DNA of 64,000 nt from CAVTSA01 sp963737225 (GTDB lineage Bacteria; Chloroflexota; Dormibacteria; Dormibacterales; Dormibacteraceae), in assembly GCA_963737225.1 (NCBI GenBank), contig CAVTSA010000013.1, positions 496,001 to 560,000 of the forward strand, given 5' to 3'. A program made the position numbers and the translations under genes. The notes under the pieces are model-generated. The model was not told the origin of the DNA. It saw only the letters and a program-made list of their open reading frames with translations, and searched no databases. Shown piece after piece: positions 42,941 to 50,491 of this stretch (the stretch's first letter is position 1; each line of letters opens with the position of its first letter).

Positions 42941-43693
42941 GTGGAGGAGAGGGATCGCTACTGGGTCCGGATCGGTGGGGGCCTCCTCGAGTCGCCCGGA
43001 GGCCGGCGGTATGGACCGGCGGACGCCGCGCATCCGCCGCCCGGAGGACCCTGGCAGGCGCTGGAGGTGGACGGCTGGCTCTACGGCTGGACCTCGGGCG
43101 AAGCGACCCCGGCGGCGCTGGCGTACGCCCGTGAGGAGGCTCAGCGGCTCCTTGGTGCCGAGCGGGCCCATCTGCTTCAGCGGCTCGGCCACAAGCTGCG
43201 CTCCTCGGTCCTGGCCTTGCAGGAGTGCGCTCGCCAGGCTGCGTTCGGACGGCCCGAGCTGCTGGAGCAGCTGTACGACCAGGCCCAGGACGTGGCGCGC
43301 CGGGCGACCGCGGTGGAAGCCGCGGCGCTCGAGCCCAGGGATCCGGCGCGGTCGGTCGTGCTGGGCGCGGTGCTGAACCTGTCGGCGCCGGACGCTCGGC
43401 GAGAGCTGCCTCCGGACGCGGTGATCCGGGGCTCGGAGCCGACGCTGGTCCAGGCGCTGACGCGTGCCTGCGAGTGGGTGGGCGGCGGGCGCCCGGTGGT
43501 GATCCAGGGGCAGCGGGTCGGACCGTGGTGGCGGCTTCAGATCTCGGCGGCAGAGGACTCGACGACGCACGGCTCGATCGCCGAGTACGGAGAGCCGCTG
43601 GTGCGTCTGCTGGTCGAGGATCACCTCGGCGGCTGGCTCGACGCGCAGGAGTTTCCGGCCGGACCGATCGTGATCTACCTGCCCGCGGCATGA
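42941..43693 (+). CDS. Histidine-kinase/phosphotransferase-like protein with degenerate catalytic domain
   Basis: 250 residues from GTG 42941; TTG 42902 is an alternative. The middle carries a dimerisation and phosphotransfer helix pair LLQRLGHKLRSSVLALQECARQAAFG, with an H-box-like His at about 84. The segment that follows has the approximate shape of a GHKL ATPase end (SEPTLVQALTRACEWVG...GGWLDAQEFPAGPIVIYLPAA), but N box, DxGxG and GxGxG motifs are missing. There is no sensor or membrane region. This resembles phosphotransfer proteins of the ChpT/Spo0B type. Adjacent response regulators on the other strand support a phosphorelay; not proven. Confidence 0.6.
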   Translation: MEERDRYWVRIGGGLLESPGGRRYGPADAAHPPPGGPWQALEVDGWLYGWTSGEATPAALAYAREEAQRLLGAERAHLLQRLGHKLRSSVLALQECARQAAFGRPELLEQLYDQAQDVARRATAVEAAALEPRDPARSVVLGAVLNLSAPDARRELPPDAVIRGSEPTLVQALTRACEWVGGGRPVVIQGQRVGPWWRLQISAAEDSTTHGSIAEYGEPLVRLLVEDHLGGWLDAQEFPAGPIVIYLPAA

Positions 43694-44457
43694 CCACGGT
43701 TCGGCGCGCGCTGGCGCCGAACCCCGGCCCGTTCACCGGCCCCGGCACCAACACCTGGGTGGTCGGCGACGGCGCCGCCCGGGTGGTCATCGACCCCGGC
43801 CCGGACCTGCCCGACCACCGGCGCCTGATCACCGAACGCCTCGGCGGTGCCGCGGTCGGCGCGGTCCTCCTCACGCACGGGCACATCGATCACGCCGAGG
43901 GTGCGGAGCGCTTCGCTCGCGAGCAGCAGGCGCGGCTGCTGCGCTACCCGGAGCTGACCGACGGAGACGAGATCCACGTCGGCGGCCTGACGCTGCAGGC
44001 GATCTTCACCCCCGGCCATGCTCCCGATCACCTCTCGTTCTGGCTGGCCGAGGACCGCGTGCTCTTCACGGGGGACTTGATCCTGGGACGGGGAAGCTCG
44101 ATGGTCACCTACCCGGAGGGCGACGTCGCCGCCTACCTGCGTTCGCTGGAGCGGGTGGCGGCGCTCCAGCCACGGCTGCTGTTTCCCGGCCACTGGGACC
44201 CGGTGCAGGACGCCGCGGGCAAGATCGCCGAATACCGTGCCCATCGGCAGCAGCGCGAGGACCTGGTGGTGGCGGCGCTGGCGGAGGGGCCGGGGACCCC
44301 CGATGAGCTCACCCGGCGCGTCTACCGGCCAGAGCTGGCCGAGAACCCGGCCCTCGCTCAGGGGGCGGAGATGACGCTGCGGGCGCACCTCCGCAAGCTC
44401 GTTCAAGAGGGACGCGCGGTCGAGGGGGAGGGGGAAGTCCACCGCCTGGCGGAGTGA
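43690..44457 (+). CDS. MBL-fold metallohydrolase (LACTB2/GloB-like)
   Basis: 255 residues. The metallo-beta-lactamase metal motif THGHIDHAEGAERF (His 63, His 65, Asp 67, His 68), a second ligand in FTPGHAPDHLSFWL, TGDLILGRGSSMV and a final LLFPGHWDPVQD are all present. The C-terminal winged-helix-like domain is typical of the LACTB2 group. The gene overlaps the previous one by 4 bp (ATGA) and is likely cotranscribed with the kinase-like protein. It may be a thioesterase-, RNase- or glyoxalase-like enzyme. Confidence 0.8.
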   Translation: MTTVRRALAPNPGPFTGPGTNTWVVGDGAARVVIDPGPDLPDHRRLITERLGGAAVGAVLLTHGHIDHAEGAERFAREQQARLLRYPELTDGDEIHVGGLTLQAIFTPGHAPDHLSFWLAEDRVLFTGDLILGRGSSMVTYPEGDVAAYLRSLERVAALQPRLLFPGHWDPVQDAAGKIAEYRAHRQQREDLVVAALAEGPGTPDELTRRVYRPELAENPALAQGAEMTLRAHLRKLVQEGRAVEGEGEVHRLAE

Positions 44458-44490
44458 CCCCGCCCGGTGCTCCTCGAAGCCTTATGGGCC

Positions 44491-44563
44491 GGCAGCCTCA
44501 GGGCCGTTTCTGCACATTCCGCCCTTTCCGGGATCGGAGATAGCGACGGTTTCTGCAGAAACG
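44491..44563 (+). repeat. Paired-palindrome element, family R2, subtype A copy 2
   Basis: 73 bp, same sense as the copy at 60650-60721. It runs from GGCAGCCTCAGGGCCGTTTC through TGCACATT, CGGAGATAGCGACGG and ends GTTTCTGCAGAAACG. Identity with the 60.7-kb copy continues outward (GGGCC before, GACCTAATCC after), so the transposing or copied unit is a little longer than the hairpin. It lies between the MBL gene and rlmN. Confidence 0.85.
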
Positions 44564-44594
44564 ACCTAATCCGCATTGTCCGTATCCTCGGGGC

Positions 44595-45668
44595 GTGGTC
44601 CCCCTGCAGGCAAACCCCGTCGCGCCCGCGCTCGCCGGCGTCGGCGACGAGGAGCTCCGCGTCTGGCTGGTGGAACGCGGTCAGCCCGCGTACCGCGTGC
44701 GCCAGATCCGCGGCGCGCTCGCGCAGGGGCGCCGCATCGCGGACCTGCACGAGGTGCCGGCACCATTGCGGGAGGAGCTGGCGGAGGCTTTCCGGGCGAG
44801 CTCGCTGGAGGAGGTCCGGCGCTGGGACGCCGACGGCGGTGCCACCACCAAGCGCCTGTACCGGATGCACGACGGCTATACGGTAGAGGCGGTCCTCATG
44901 CGCTACCCGCGCCGGGCCACGCTCTGCATCTCGTCGCAGGTCGGCTGCCCCATCAAGTGCCCCTTCTGCGCCACCGGGCAGGGCCCCTTCGGCCGCAACC
45001 TCCAGGACTTCGAGATCGTCGACCAGGCGATCGACGCCACCCGCACGCTGCGACAAGAGGGCCGGCGCCTGTCCCACGTCGTGTTCATGGGCATGGGGGA
45101 GCCGCTCGCCAACCTCCCGGCCGTGCTGCCGGCCATCAGGCGTCTGGTCGACCCGGAGTGGCTCGGTATCAGCCCGCGACGCATCACCGTCTCCACCTCG
45201 GGCCTGGTCCCGCGCATGGACAGGCTGGCCGAGAGCGGGCTTCCGGTCACCCTCGCGATCTCCCTGCACGCGGCGCGCGACCAGCTGCGGGACGAGCTGG
45301 TGCCGATCAACCGGCGCTATCCGCTGGCGCAGGTGCTCGGCGCCGCCGACCGCTTCGTCGAACGCACCGGGCGCCGGGTGAGCTACGAATGGGTCCTCTT
45401 GAGCGGCGTCAACGACCAGGACCGGGACGCGGACGAGCTGATCGCGCTGCTGCGGCGCCGGCTGGCGCACGTCAACCTGATCCCCTTCAACCCGGTGGAC
45501 GGCACCCCGTACCACGAACCCGCGCCGAGCCAGGTACGGTACTTCGCGAACCGTCTGGAGGCGGCGGGCCTGGGGGTGACGGTGCGCGACACACGCGGGC
45601 GGGATTCGGAGGCGGCGTGCGGGCAGCTGCGAGCACGCGCCATCGCCGCGGACCCTGCGCTGCGGTGA
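44595..45668 (+). CDS. rlmN: 23S rRNA (adenine-2503-C2)-methyltransferase RlmN
   Basis: 357 residues of radical-SAM family RlmN. The radical SAM motif CxxxCxxC is GCPIKCPFCATG at about residues 116-127, preceded by the N-terminal domain (PAYRVRQIRGAL) and followed by VVFMGMGEPLANL, ISLHAARDQLRDELVPI and the C-terminal Cys-containing RDTRGRDSEAACGQL, which supplies the methyl-carrying Cys. It methylates A2503 of 23S rRNA and A37 of some tRNAs. The start is a GTG, 32 bp after the R2 repeat. Confidence 0.9.
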   Translation: MVPLQANPVAPALAGVGDEELRVWLVERGQPAYRVRQIRGALAQGRRIADLHEVPAPLREELAEAFRASSLEEVRRWDADGGATTKRLYRMHDGYTVEAVLMRYPRRATLCISSQVGCPIKCPFCATGQGPFGRNLQDFEIVDQAIDATRTLRQEGRRLSHVVFMGMGEPLANLPAVLPAIRRLVDPEWLGISPRRITVSTSGLVPRMDRLAESGLPVTLAISLHAARDQLRDELVPINRRYPLAQVLGAADRFVERTGRRVSYEWVLLSGVNDQDRDADELIALLRRRLAHVNLIPFNPVDGTPYHEPAPSQVRYFANRLEAAGLGVTVRDTRGRDSEAACGQLRARAIAADPALR

Positions 45669-46342
45669 TCCGGACCGGCTGCAGCGGCTTCTCCTACCCC
45701 GAGTGGCGGGGCGCTTTCTATCCGGAGTCCCTGCCCGCAGCCAAGATGGTGACCGCGTATGCCGAGCGCCTGCCGGCCGTCGAGCTGAACCAGACGTTCC
45801 AGCGCGCGCCCACCGAGTCGACGCTGGCTGGATGGGTCGCGAAGACGCGGGAGGGCTTTCGGTTCTGCCCCAAGGCGCACCGCGCCCTCACGTACTCGGC
45901 GGAGGCGTTCCCCAAGGAGGAGATGGCCGCCAACCTCCACCAGCGGCTGCTTCCACTGGGGGAGCGGCTGGGGCCGGTGCTGCTCCAGTTCCCGCCCACG
46001 CGCCAGCTCGATGTCGGGCTGCTGGACCGGCTCCTGGCGGCGCTGGCGCTGCCCGCGGCCGCCGAGTTCCGGCATTCGTCGTGGTACGTCGAGGAGACCT
46101 ACCGGGTGCTCCGGGAGCACGGCGCGGCGCTCTGCGTGACGGAGGGTGAAAAGTGGCCCCAGGCGCCGTTCGAGGGCGTGGCGCCGTTCGCCTACGTGCG
46201 GCTCCGTGCGCCCGAGTACGACGGTGCGGCGATAGCTGCCTGGCGCGAGCGCCTGGCCGGGCTGAGCGCCGCGCACGACGACGTGTACGCGTTCGTGCGC
46301 CACGGCGCCGACGCGCCCGGGATCGCCCTCGAGTTGCGCTGA
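45665..46342 (+). CDS. DUF72-family protein
   Basis: 225 residues of the DUF72 TIM-barrel family: IRTGCSGFSYPEWRGAFYPESLPAAKMVTAYAERLPAVELNQTFQRAPT is the standard opening, then FRFCPKAHRALTY, LLQFPPTRQLD, EFRHSSWY and YVRLRAPEYDG. The GTG start overlaps the stop of rlmN by 4 bp. The family is widespread and uncharacterised, with a groove proposed for nucleic acid or sugar binding; nothing in this copy refines that. The last residues lie next to a palindromic repeat. Confidence 0.8.
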   Translation: MIRTGCSGFSYPEWRGAFYPESLPAAKMVTAYAERLPAVELNQTFQRAPTESTLAGWVAKTREGFRFCPKAHRALTYSAEAFPKEEMAANLHQRLLPLGERLGPVLLQFPPTRQLDVGLLDRLLAALALPAAAEFRHSSWYVEETYRVLREHGAALCVTEGEKWPQAPFEGVAPFAYVRLRAPEYDGAAIAAWRERLAGLSAAHDDVYAFVRHGADAPGIALELR

Positions 46343-46343
46343 C

Positions 46344-46408
46344 CCCCGTTTTCGCGTGAAACCGGGCTTATGGGGCCGCTCATAGTCCCGTTTTCGCGTG
46401 AATCGGCA
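46344..46408. repeat. Paired-palindrome intergenic element, family R1 copy 2
   Basis: Begins CCCCGTTTTCGCGTGAAACC and ends GTTTTCGCGTGAATCGG, with a symmetrical centre TTATGGGGCCGCTCATAG. It matches copy 1 (1467-1532) over the whole length with about ten differences. It directly follows the DUF72 stop and precedes the noncoding left part of the IS110 element. Confidence 0.8.
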
Positions 46409-46489
46409 TGCCGCGGAGCGGCACCCGAGGGGATGAAAATGGGCTGACAGCGAGTGGCCCGCAACCGTGTTTGGTCGGCGGGAGACCGA

Positions 46490-46600
46490 GCGTGAATCTG
46501 GGCCGGTGAACTGATGGCACCCGCGATTGTGGCCCGATGGGGCGAGAACACGCAGAGGAAACTCTGTTCCGAGCAGTTCACCCGCTGACCCATTTCAGCC
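46490..46600 (+). ncRNA. Candidate bridge RNA of the IS110 element
   Basis: The noncoding region before the IS110 transposase has a nested structure. GGTGAACTG (46505-46513) pairs perfectly with CAGTTCACC (46574-46582). Inside are a GCCC/GGGC hairpin (46532-46543) and a CAGAG/CTCTG hairpin capped by a GAAA tetraloop (46553-46566). IS110-family elements are known to encode a structured bridge RNA in this position that pairs with donor and target DNA. The pairing here is consistent with that, but I cannot identify the guide loops. Confidence 0.4.
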
Positions 46601-46617
46601 AGGGAGGGTGGTCGGTC

Positions 46618-47835
46618 ATGGAGGTGGTCGTCGAGCGCTGCTGCGGGCTGGACCTGCACAAGAAGACGGTGGTGGCCTGCCTGCGAACCCCGGAGGGGGA
46701 GCAGGTGCGCAGGTTCGGCACCATGACCCGGGAGTTGCTGAGGCTGTTGGAGTGGCTGCAGCGGGAACGGGTGAGGGTGCTGGCGATGGAGAGCACGGGC
46801 AGCTACTGGAAGCCGGTCTACAACCTGTTGGAAGGACAGGGGATGGAGTTGATGCTGGTCAACCCAGCGCATATGAAGGCGGTCCCTGGACGCAAGACCG
46901 ACGTCAAGGATGCGCAATGGATTGCTGACCTGCTGCGCCACGGGCTGCTCACCGCGAGTCGAGTTCCGGAGCGTCCGCAGCGAGAGCTGCAAGAGGCGAT
47001 GCGCTACCGGCAGCGCCTGATCGAGGATCGTGCGGATGAGGTACGCCGGCTGCAGAAAGTCTTGGAGGGGGGAAACATCAAGCTCGGCGACGTGGCCACC
47101 GACGTGCTCGGCAAAAGCGGTCGCATGATGCTCGAGCAGCTGGCGTCGGGGGAGACGGATAGCGACCAGATGGCGGGGCTGGCACAGGGCAAGCTGCGAA
47201 CCAAGCGTGTCTCTCTGAGCCTGGCGTTGGAGGGCTCGGTGGGTCCTCATCAGCGCTTCATGCTCAAGCGCTTGCTCGAGCACATCGAGTTCTTGGAGGG
47301 CGAGATCGACGCGGTGAGCCAGGAGATCGAGGCCCGCATGCGCCCTTTTGAGCCGGTCTTCGCCAGGCTCGAGCAGATCCCTGGCATCGGCAGACGCAAC
47401 GCGCAACGGATCCTGGCCGAGATCGGTCTTGACATGCGCTACTGGCGCAACGACAAGGCCTTCGCCTCCTGGGCCAAGCTCTGCCCCGGCAACAACGAAT
47501 CGGCGGGCAAGCGACGATCGAGCTGGATCGGAGCCGGCAACCAGTTCCTGCGTGGCGCGCTGGTGGAAGCCGCGCAGGCAGCGGCACGGGCGAAGGACTC
47601 GTACTTCTCCGCCCTCTATCACCGCCTCAAGGCCAAGCGGGGAGCCAAGCGCGCTCTGATCGCGGTCGCACACGCGATCCTGGTCACCATCTACCACCTG
47701 CTCAAGGACGGCACCTACTACCAGGACCTGGGTGCCGACCACTTCGATCGACGTGATCGCGAGGCCCTGGTCCGACGCAACGTCCGACGTCTCGAGCTTC
47801 TCGGCTACCACGTCAGCCTCAGCCCCGCTGCATGA
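46618..47835 (+). CDS. IS110-family transposase
   Basis: 405 residues. The N-terminal RuvC-like DEDD domain has Asp 12 in GLDLHKKTVVA, Glu 58 in LAMESTGSYW, and Asp 95/98 in GRKTDVKDAQWIADLL. A coiled-coil stretch follows (EARMRPFEP...), and the C-terminal transposase_20 domain has the helix-hairpin-helix IPGIGRRNAQRILAEIG and the conserved SWAKLCPGNNESAGKRRSSWIGAGNQFLR with the catalytic Ser region. The ATG at 46618 has AGGGAGGG at 46601-46608. The frame is intact, so the enzyme may be active. Confidence 0.9.
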   Translation: MEVVVERCCGLDLHKKTVVACLRTPEGEQVRRFGTMTRELLRLLEWLQRERVRVLAMESTGSYWKPVYNLLEGQGMELMLVNPAHMKAVPGRKTDVKDAQWIADLLRHGLLTASRVPERPQRELQEAMRYRQRLIEDRADEVRRLQKVLEGGNIKLGDVATDVLGKSGRMMLEQLASGETDSDQMAGLAQGKLRTKRVSLSLALEGSVGPHQRFMLKRLLEHIEFLEGEIDAVSQEIEARMRPFEPVFARLEQIPGIGRRNAQRILAEIGLDMRYWRNDKAFASWAKLCPGNNESAGKRRSSWIGAGNQFLRGALVEAAQAAARAKDSYFSALYHRLKAKRGAKRALIAVAHAILVTIYHLLKDGTYYQDLGADHFDRRDREALVRRNVRRLELLGYHVSLSPAA

Positions 47836-47867
47836 CTGCTGCATGACGCCACTCGGCGGGGCTTTTT
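47821..47867 (+). terminator. Rho-independent terminator after the IS110 transposase
   Basis: Stem AGCCCCGC (47821-47828, inside the last codons) pairs with GCGGGGCT (47856-47863) and is followed by TTTTTC. The loop contains the repeated CTGCATGAC motif, which may be an end sequence of the element. Confidence 0.65.
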
Positions 47868-47901
47868 CAGAGGAAACCGGAAGTGGTGGGGGAAGCGGCG
47901 G

Positions 47902-49647
47902 TCAGCTGGCCCGCTTCGCCTCGCGGGCGGCGGGCTGGGGAGGGGCAGGGGCCACGGTGGGCACCGGCTGCTCCTGGTAGAGGAACCGCTTGCCGCGGAA
48001 GGCGGAGGCGATGCCGGCGGCGCCGGTCAGGATCGCGGCCGCGATGAAGACCACGCCCAGCCCGTGGTTGACGGCGGGGGCGATCAGCTCCGGGAAGAAG
48101 TGGGTGCCGGTGAGGACCTGCACCTGGCTGGGCGGGAGCTGCTGCAGCACCCCGGTCGGCTCGAGCAGCTTCTTCAGGGGATTGGCGCCCAGGAAGGCGG
48201 AGAAGATGGTCGCCGACGGCGGAAGGGAGGCGACATGGCCGGCCACCGAGGCCGGCACCCCGTGCTTGATCAGTCCCGACCGCAGTGCTCCCGGGAGCGC
48301 GGTGGAGAGTCCAGCGATCAGGAGGGAGAAGAAGATCCCCATCGAGAGCGAGGTGCCCGAGTTCTGGAAGGTCGCCCGCATGCCCGAGGCGGCACCGCGG
48401 TCGCGGGCCGGGACGCTGGACATGATCGCCGCCGTGTTGGGTGCGGTGAACATGCCCGAGCCGACGCCGCTGAGGAAGATGAGCAGCGCGAACATCCAGT
48501 AGCTGAAGTCGATCGGGAGCAGGAGGAGCCCGATGAACGTGAACATGAAGACACCCTGGCCGGCGGTCGCGAAGACACGCGCGCCGAACCGGTCGGAGAG
48601 GATCCCCGAGATCGGGCCGGCCGCCAGGAAGCCTGCCGTCAGCGGAAGCAGCGCGATCCCGGCCAGCAGCGGAGTCTCCGAATACGCCACCCCGTGGAGC
48701 GGGAGCCACACCCCCTGCAGCCAGACGATGAGCATGAACTGCATGCCGCCGCGCGCCACCGCGGAGAGCAGGGAGGCCGCGCTCCCGAAGGTGAAGGCGC
48801 GGATCTTGAACAGGGCGAGCCGGAACATCGGGTCCGCGACCTTCATCTCGACGACGCAGAAGAGGCCCAGCAGCACCACACCCCCGACCAGCCCGGCGAT
48901 GACCTTCGGGTTGCCCCAGCCCATGGCGTTGCCCTGGTAGGGCTGAATTCCGTAGGTGATCGCGATCAAGAGCGCCGCGCAGCCGATGCCGAACGTGAGG
49001 TTCCCCAGCCAGTCGATGCGACCGCGCGTCCGGGCGGACGTCTCGCGCAGGCTGCGATAGGCCCAGATCGTGCCCACCACGCCGACCGGGACGTTGATCC
49101 AGAACACCGCGTGCCAGTCGATCGCCGCCAGCAGACCGCCCAGCACCAGGCCGGTGAACTGCCCGGCGAGCACCGCGATCTGGTTGATGCCGAGTGCCAT
49201 GCCACGCTGCGTGACCGGGAAGGCGTCGGTCAGGATGGCCGCCGAGTTCGCCATCAGCATGGAGCCGCCGACGGCCTGCACGAGGCGGAAGACGATCAGC
49301 CACAACGCTCCCTGGCTGCCCAGGAAGGGATCGACCGAGAGCGCCAGCGAGGCCAGCGTGAAGACGACGAAGCCCAGGTTGTAGACCCGCACCCGACCCA
49401 CCATGTCGCCGAAGCGGCCGATCGAGACCACGCAGACCGCGGTCACCAGCGTGTAGCCCATCATCAGCCACAGCAGGTAGGCGACGTTGCCGGGAGCGAG
49501 GGGGTCGAGGCCGATGCCGCGGAAGATCGCCGGCATCGAGATCAGGACGATCGACATGTCGGCCCCAGCCATGAACGTGCCCATGGTGGTGTTTGACAGC
49601 GCCACCCACTTGTAGGGGCTGCCTGGGGCGGCGCGTGCGGCCTGCAT
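47902..49647 (-). CDS. MFS multidrug exporter, DHA2 (14-TM) family
   Basis: 581 residues with about 14 hydrophobic helices. Early motifs MGTFMAGADMSIVLISMPAI (motif D1-like) and GRFGDMVGRVRVYNLGFVVFTLASLALS (motif A) and the QAVGGSMLMANSAAILTDAFP motif C region are standard for EmrB/QacA transporters. It would export drugs or toxic metabolites with proton antiport. The gene is convergent with the IS110 transposase and followed by nothing on its own strand. No regulator is adjacent. Confidence 0.85.
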   Translation of the reverse strand: MQAARAAPGSPYKWVALSNTTMGTFMAGADMSIVLISMPAIFRGIGLDPLAPGNVAYLLWLMMGYTLVTAVCVVSIGRFGDMVGRVRVYNLGFVVFTLASLALSVDPFLGSQGALWLIVFRLVQAVGGSMLMANSAAILTDAFPVTQRGMALGINQIAVLAGQFTGLVLGGLLAAIDWHAVFWINVPVGVVGTIWAYRSLRETSARTRGRIDWLGNLTFGIGCAALLIAITYGIQPYQGNAMGWGNPKVIAGLVGGVVLLGLFCVVEMKVADPMFRLALFKIRAFTFGSAASLLSAVARGGMQFMLIVWLQGVWLPLHGVAYSETPLLAGIALLPLTAGFLAAGPISGILSDRFGARVFATAGQGVFMFTFIGLLLLPIDFSYWMFALLIFLSGVGSGMFTAPNTAAIMSSVPARDRGAASGMRATFQNSGTSLSMGIFFSLLIAGLSTALPGALRSGLIKHGVPASVAGHVASLPPSATIFSAFLGANPLKKLLEPTGVLQQLPPSQVQVLTGTHFFPELIAPAVNHGLGVVFIAAAILTGAAGIASAFRGKRFLYQEQPVPTVAPAPPQPAAREAKRAS

Positions 49648-49750
49648 CTCCTTTACCTTACCCCAATTGTTACTTTGGCTAACGAGTTGTCCGTCCGTTC
49701 ATCGACCGGACCTCGCGAGGGACCGACCTGGGACGCGGGGCGTGAGCTGC

Positions 49751-50491
49751 TCAGGGACCGATCACCAGGCCGCCGTTCACACTGATCGCCTGCCCGGTGA
49801 CGTAGGACGCGTCGTCGCTGGCCAGGTAGGCGATGCAGGCGGCGATGTCATCGGGCTGACCAAAGCGCCGAAGGGGGGCGGCCCGCCGCATCGCCTCCAG
49901 GATCCGGTCCCCGCGCTCGTCCGTCCACACCTTCTTCAGCATCGCGGTCTCGGTGGGGCCGGGGCAGACGCAGTTGACGGTCACGTTGTGGCGGCCCATC
50001 TCGCGGGCCAGGCTGCGAGTGAAGGCGATCAGGCCTCCCTTGGCGGCGGCGTAGGGGGTCTCGCCGGTGGAGCCACCCTTGCCGGCGTCGGAGGACACGG
50101 TGACGATGGTGCCGCGCCCGCGCTCCGCCATGTGGCGGGCGAAGGCGTGGGTGACGCCCATCGGCCCCAGCAGATTGATCGTCATCACCTTCTGCCAGAA
50201 CGTGGGATCGCTGTCCAGGAAGAACCGGCCGGCGTCCCACCCGGCGCAGTTGACCAGGACGTCGACCGGGTCCAGCTCGGCGGCGAGCGCGACCGCCTGC
50301 TGGTAATCGGTGACGTCGAGCGCGTGGCCCTCTCCGCCGATCTCCGCTCCCAGCCGGCGCGAGCGGTCGCCCTGGATGTCGGTCGCGATCACGTGGGCGC
50401 CTTCGGAGGCCAGCCGGCGGCAGGCGGCGGTCCCGATTCCCCCCGCGGCGCCGGTGACGACGATGCGCTTGCCTTCCAGCCGTTCAGTCAC
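49751..50491 (-). CDS. SDR-family oxidoreductase (FabG-like)
   Basis: 246 residues. Nucleotide-binding GxxxGxG is TGAAGGIGTAACRRLA, followed by NCAGWDAG, active-site Ser in VTVSSDAGKGG, Tyr-x3-Lys in YAAAKGGLIAFTRSLA, and C-terminal DDASYVTGQAISVNGGLVI. This is the classical short-chain dehydrogenase/reductase set. Substrate unknown; it is closest in layout to 3-oxoacyl or 2-hydroxycyclohexanecarboxyl-CoA dehydrogenases. The GTG start overlaps the gltX stop by 4 bp, an odd coupling of a tRNA synthetase with an SDR. Confidence 0.85.
   Translation of the reverse strand: MTERLEGKRIVVTGAAGGIGTAACRRLASEGAHVIATDIQGDRSRRLGAEIGGEGHALDVTDYQQAVALAAELDPVDVLVNCAGWDAGRFFLDSDPTFWQKVMTINLLGPMGVTHAFARHMAERGRGTIVTVSSDAGKGGSTGETPYAAAKGGLIAFTRSLAREMGRHNVTVNCVCPGPTETAMLKKVWTDERGDRILEAMRRAAPLRRFGQPDDIAACIAYLASDDASYVTGQAISVNGGLVIGP

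Larger units (their letters stand above)
46413..47870 (+). mobile_element. IS110-family element, ends approximate
   Basis: One full-length IS110 transposase with about 205 bp of noncoding DNA upstream and a terminator just downstream. IS110 elements lack long inverted repeats and target duplications, so the ends are not readable here and the limits are estimates: left after the R1 repeat, right after the terminator at 47821-47867. A direct repeat CTGCATGAC occurs twice across the transposase stop. Confidence 0.6.

Noticed and set aside
46192..47844. Long minus-strand open frame opposite the IS110 transposase
   Set aside because: The plus-strand transposase has intact DEDD and transposase_20 motifs and a ribosome site; the antisense frame has no recognisable domain.
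48064..49596. Long open frame on the plus strand opposite the MFS transporter
   Set aside because: It is the antisense shadow of a clear 14-helix transporter. The protein is composed of Arg, Gly, Glu, Asp and His with no domain character, as expected from complementing a high-GC gene.
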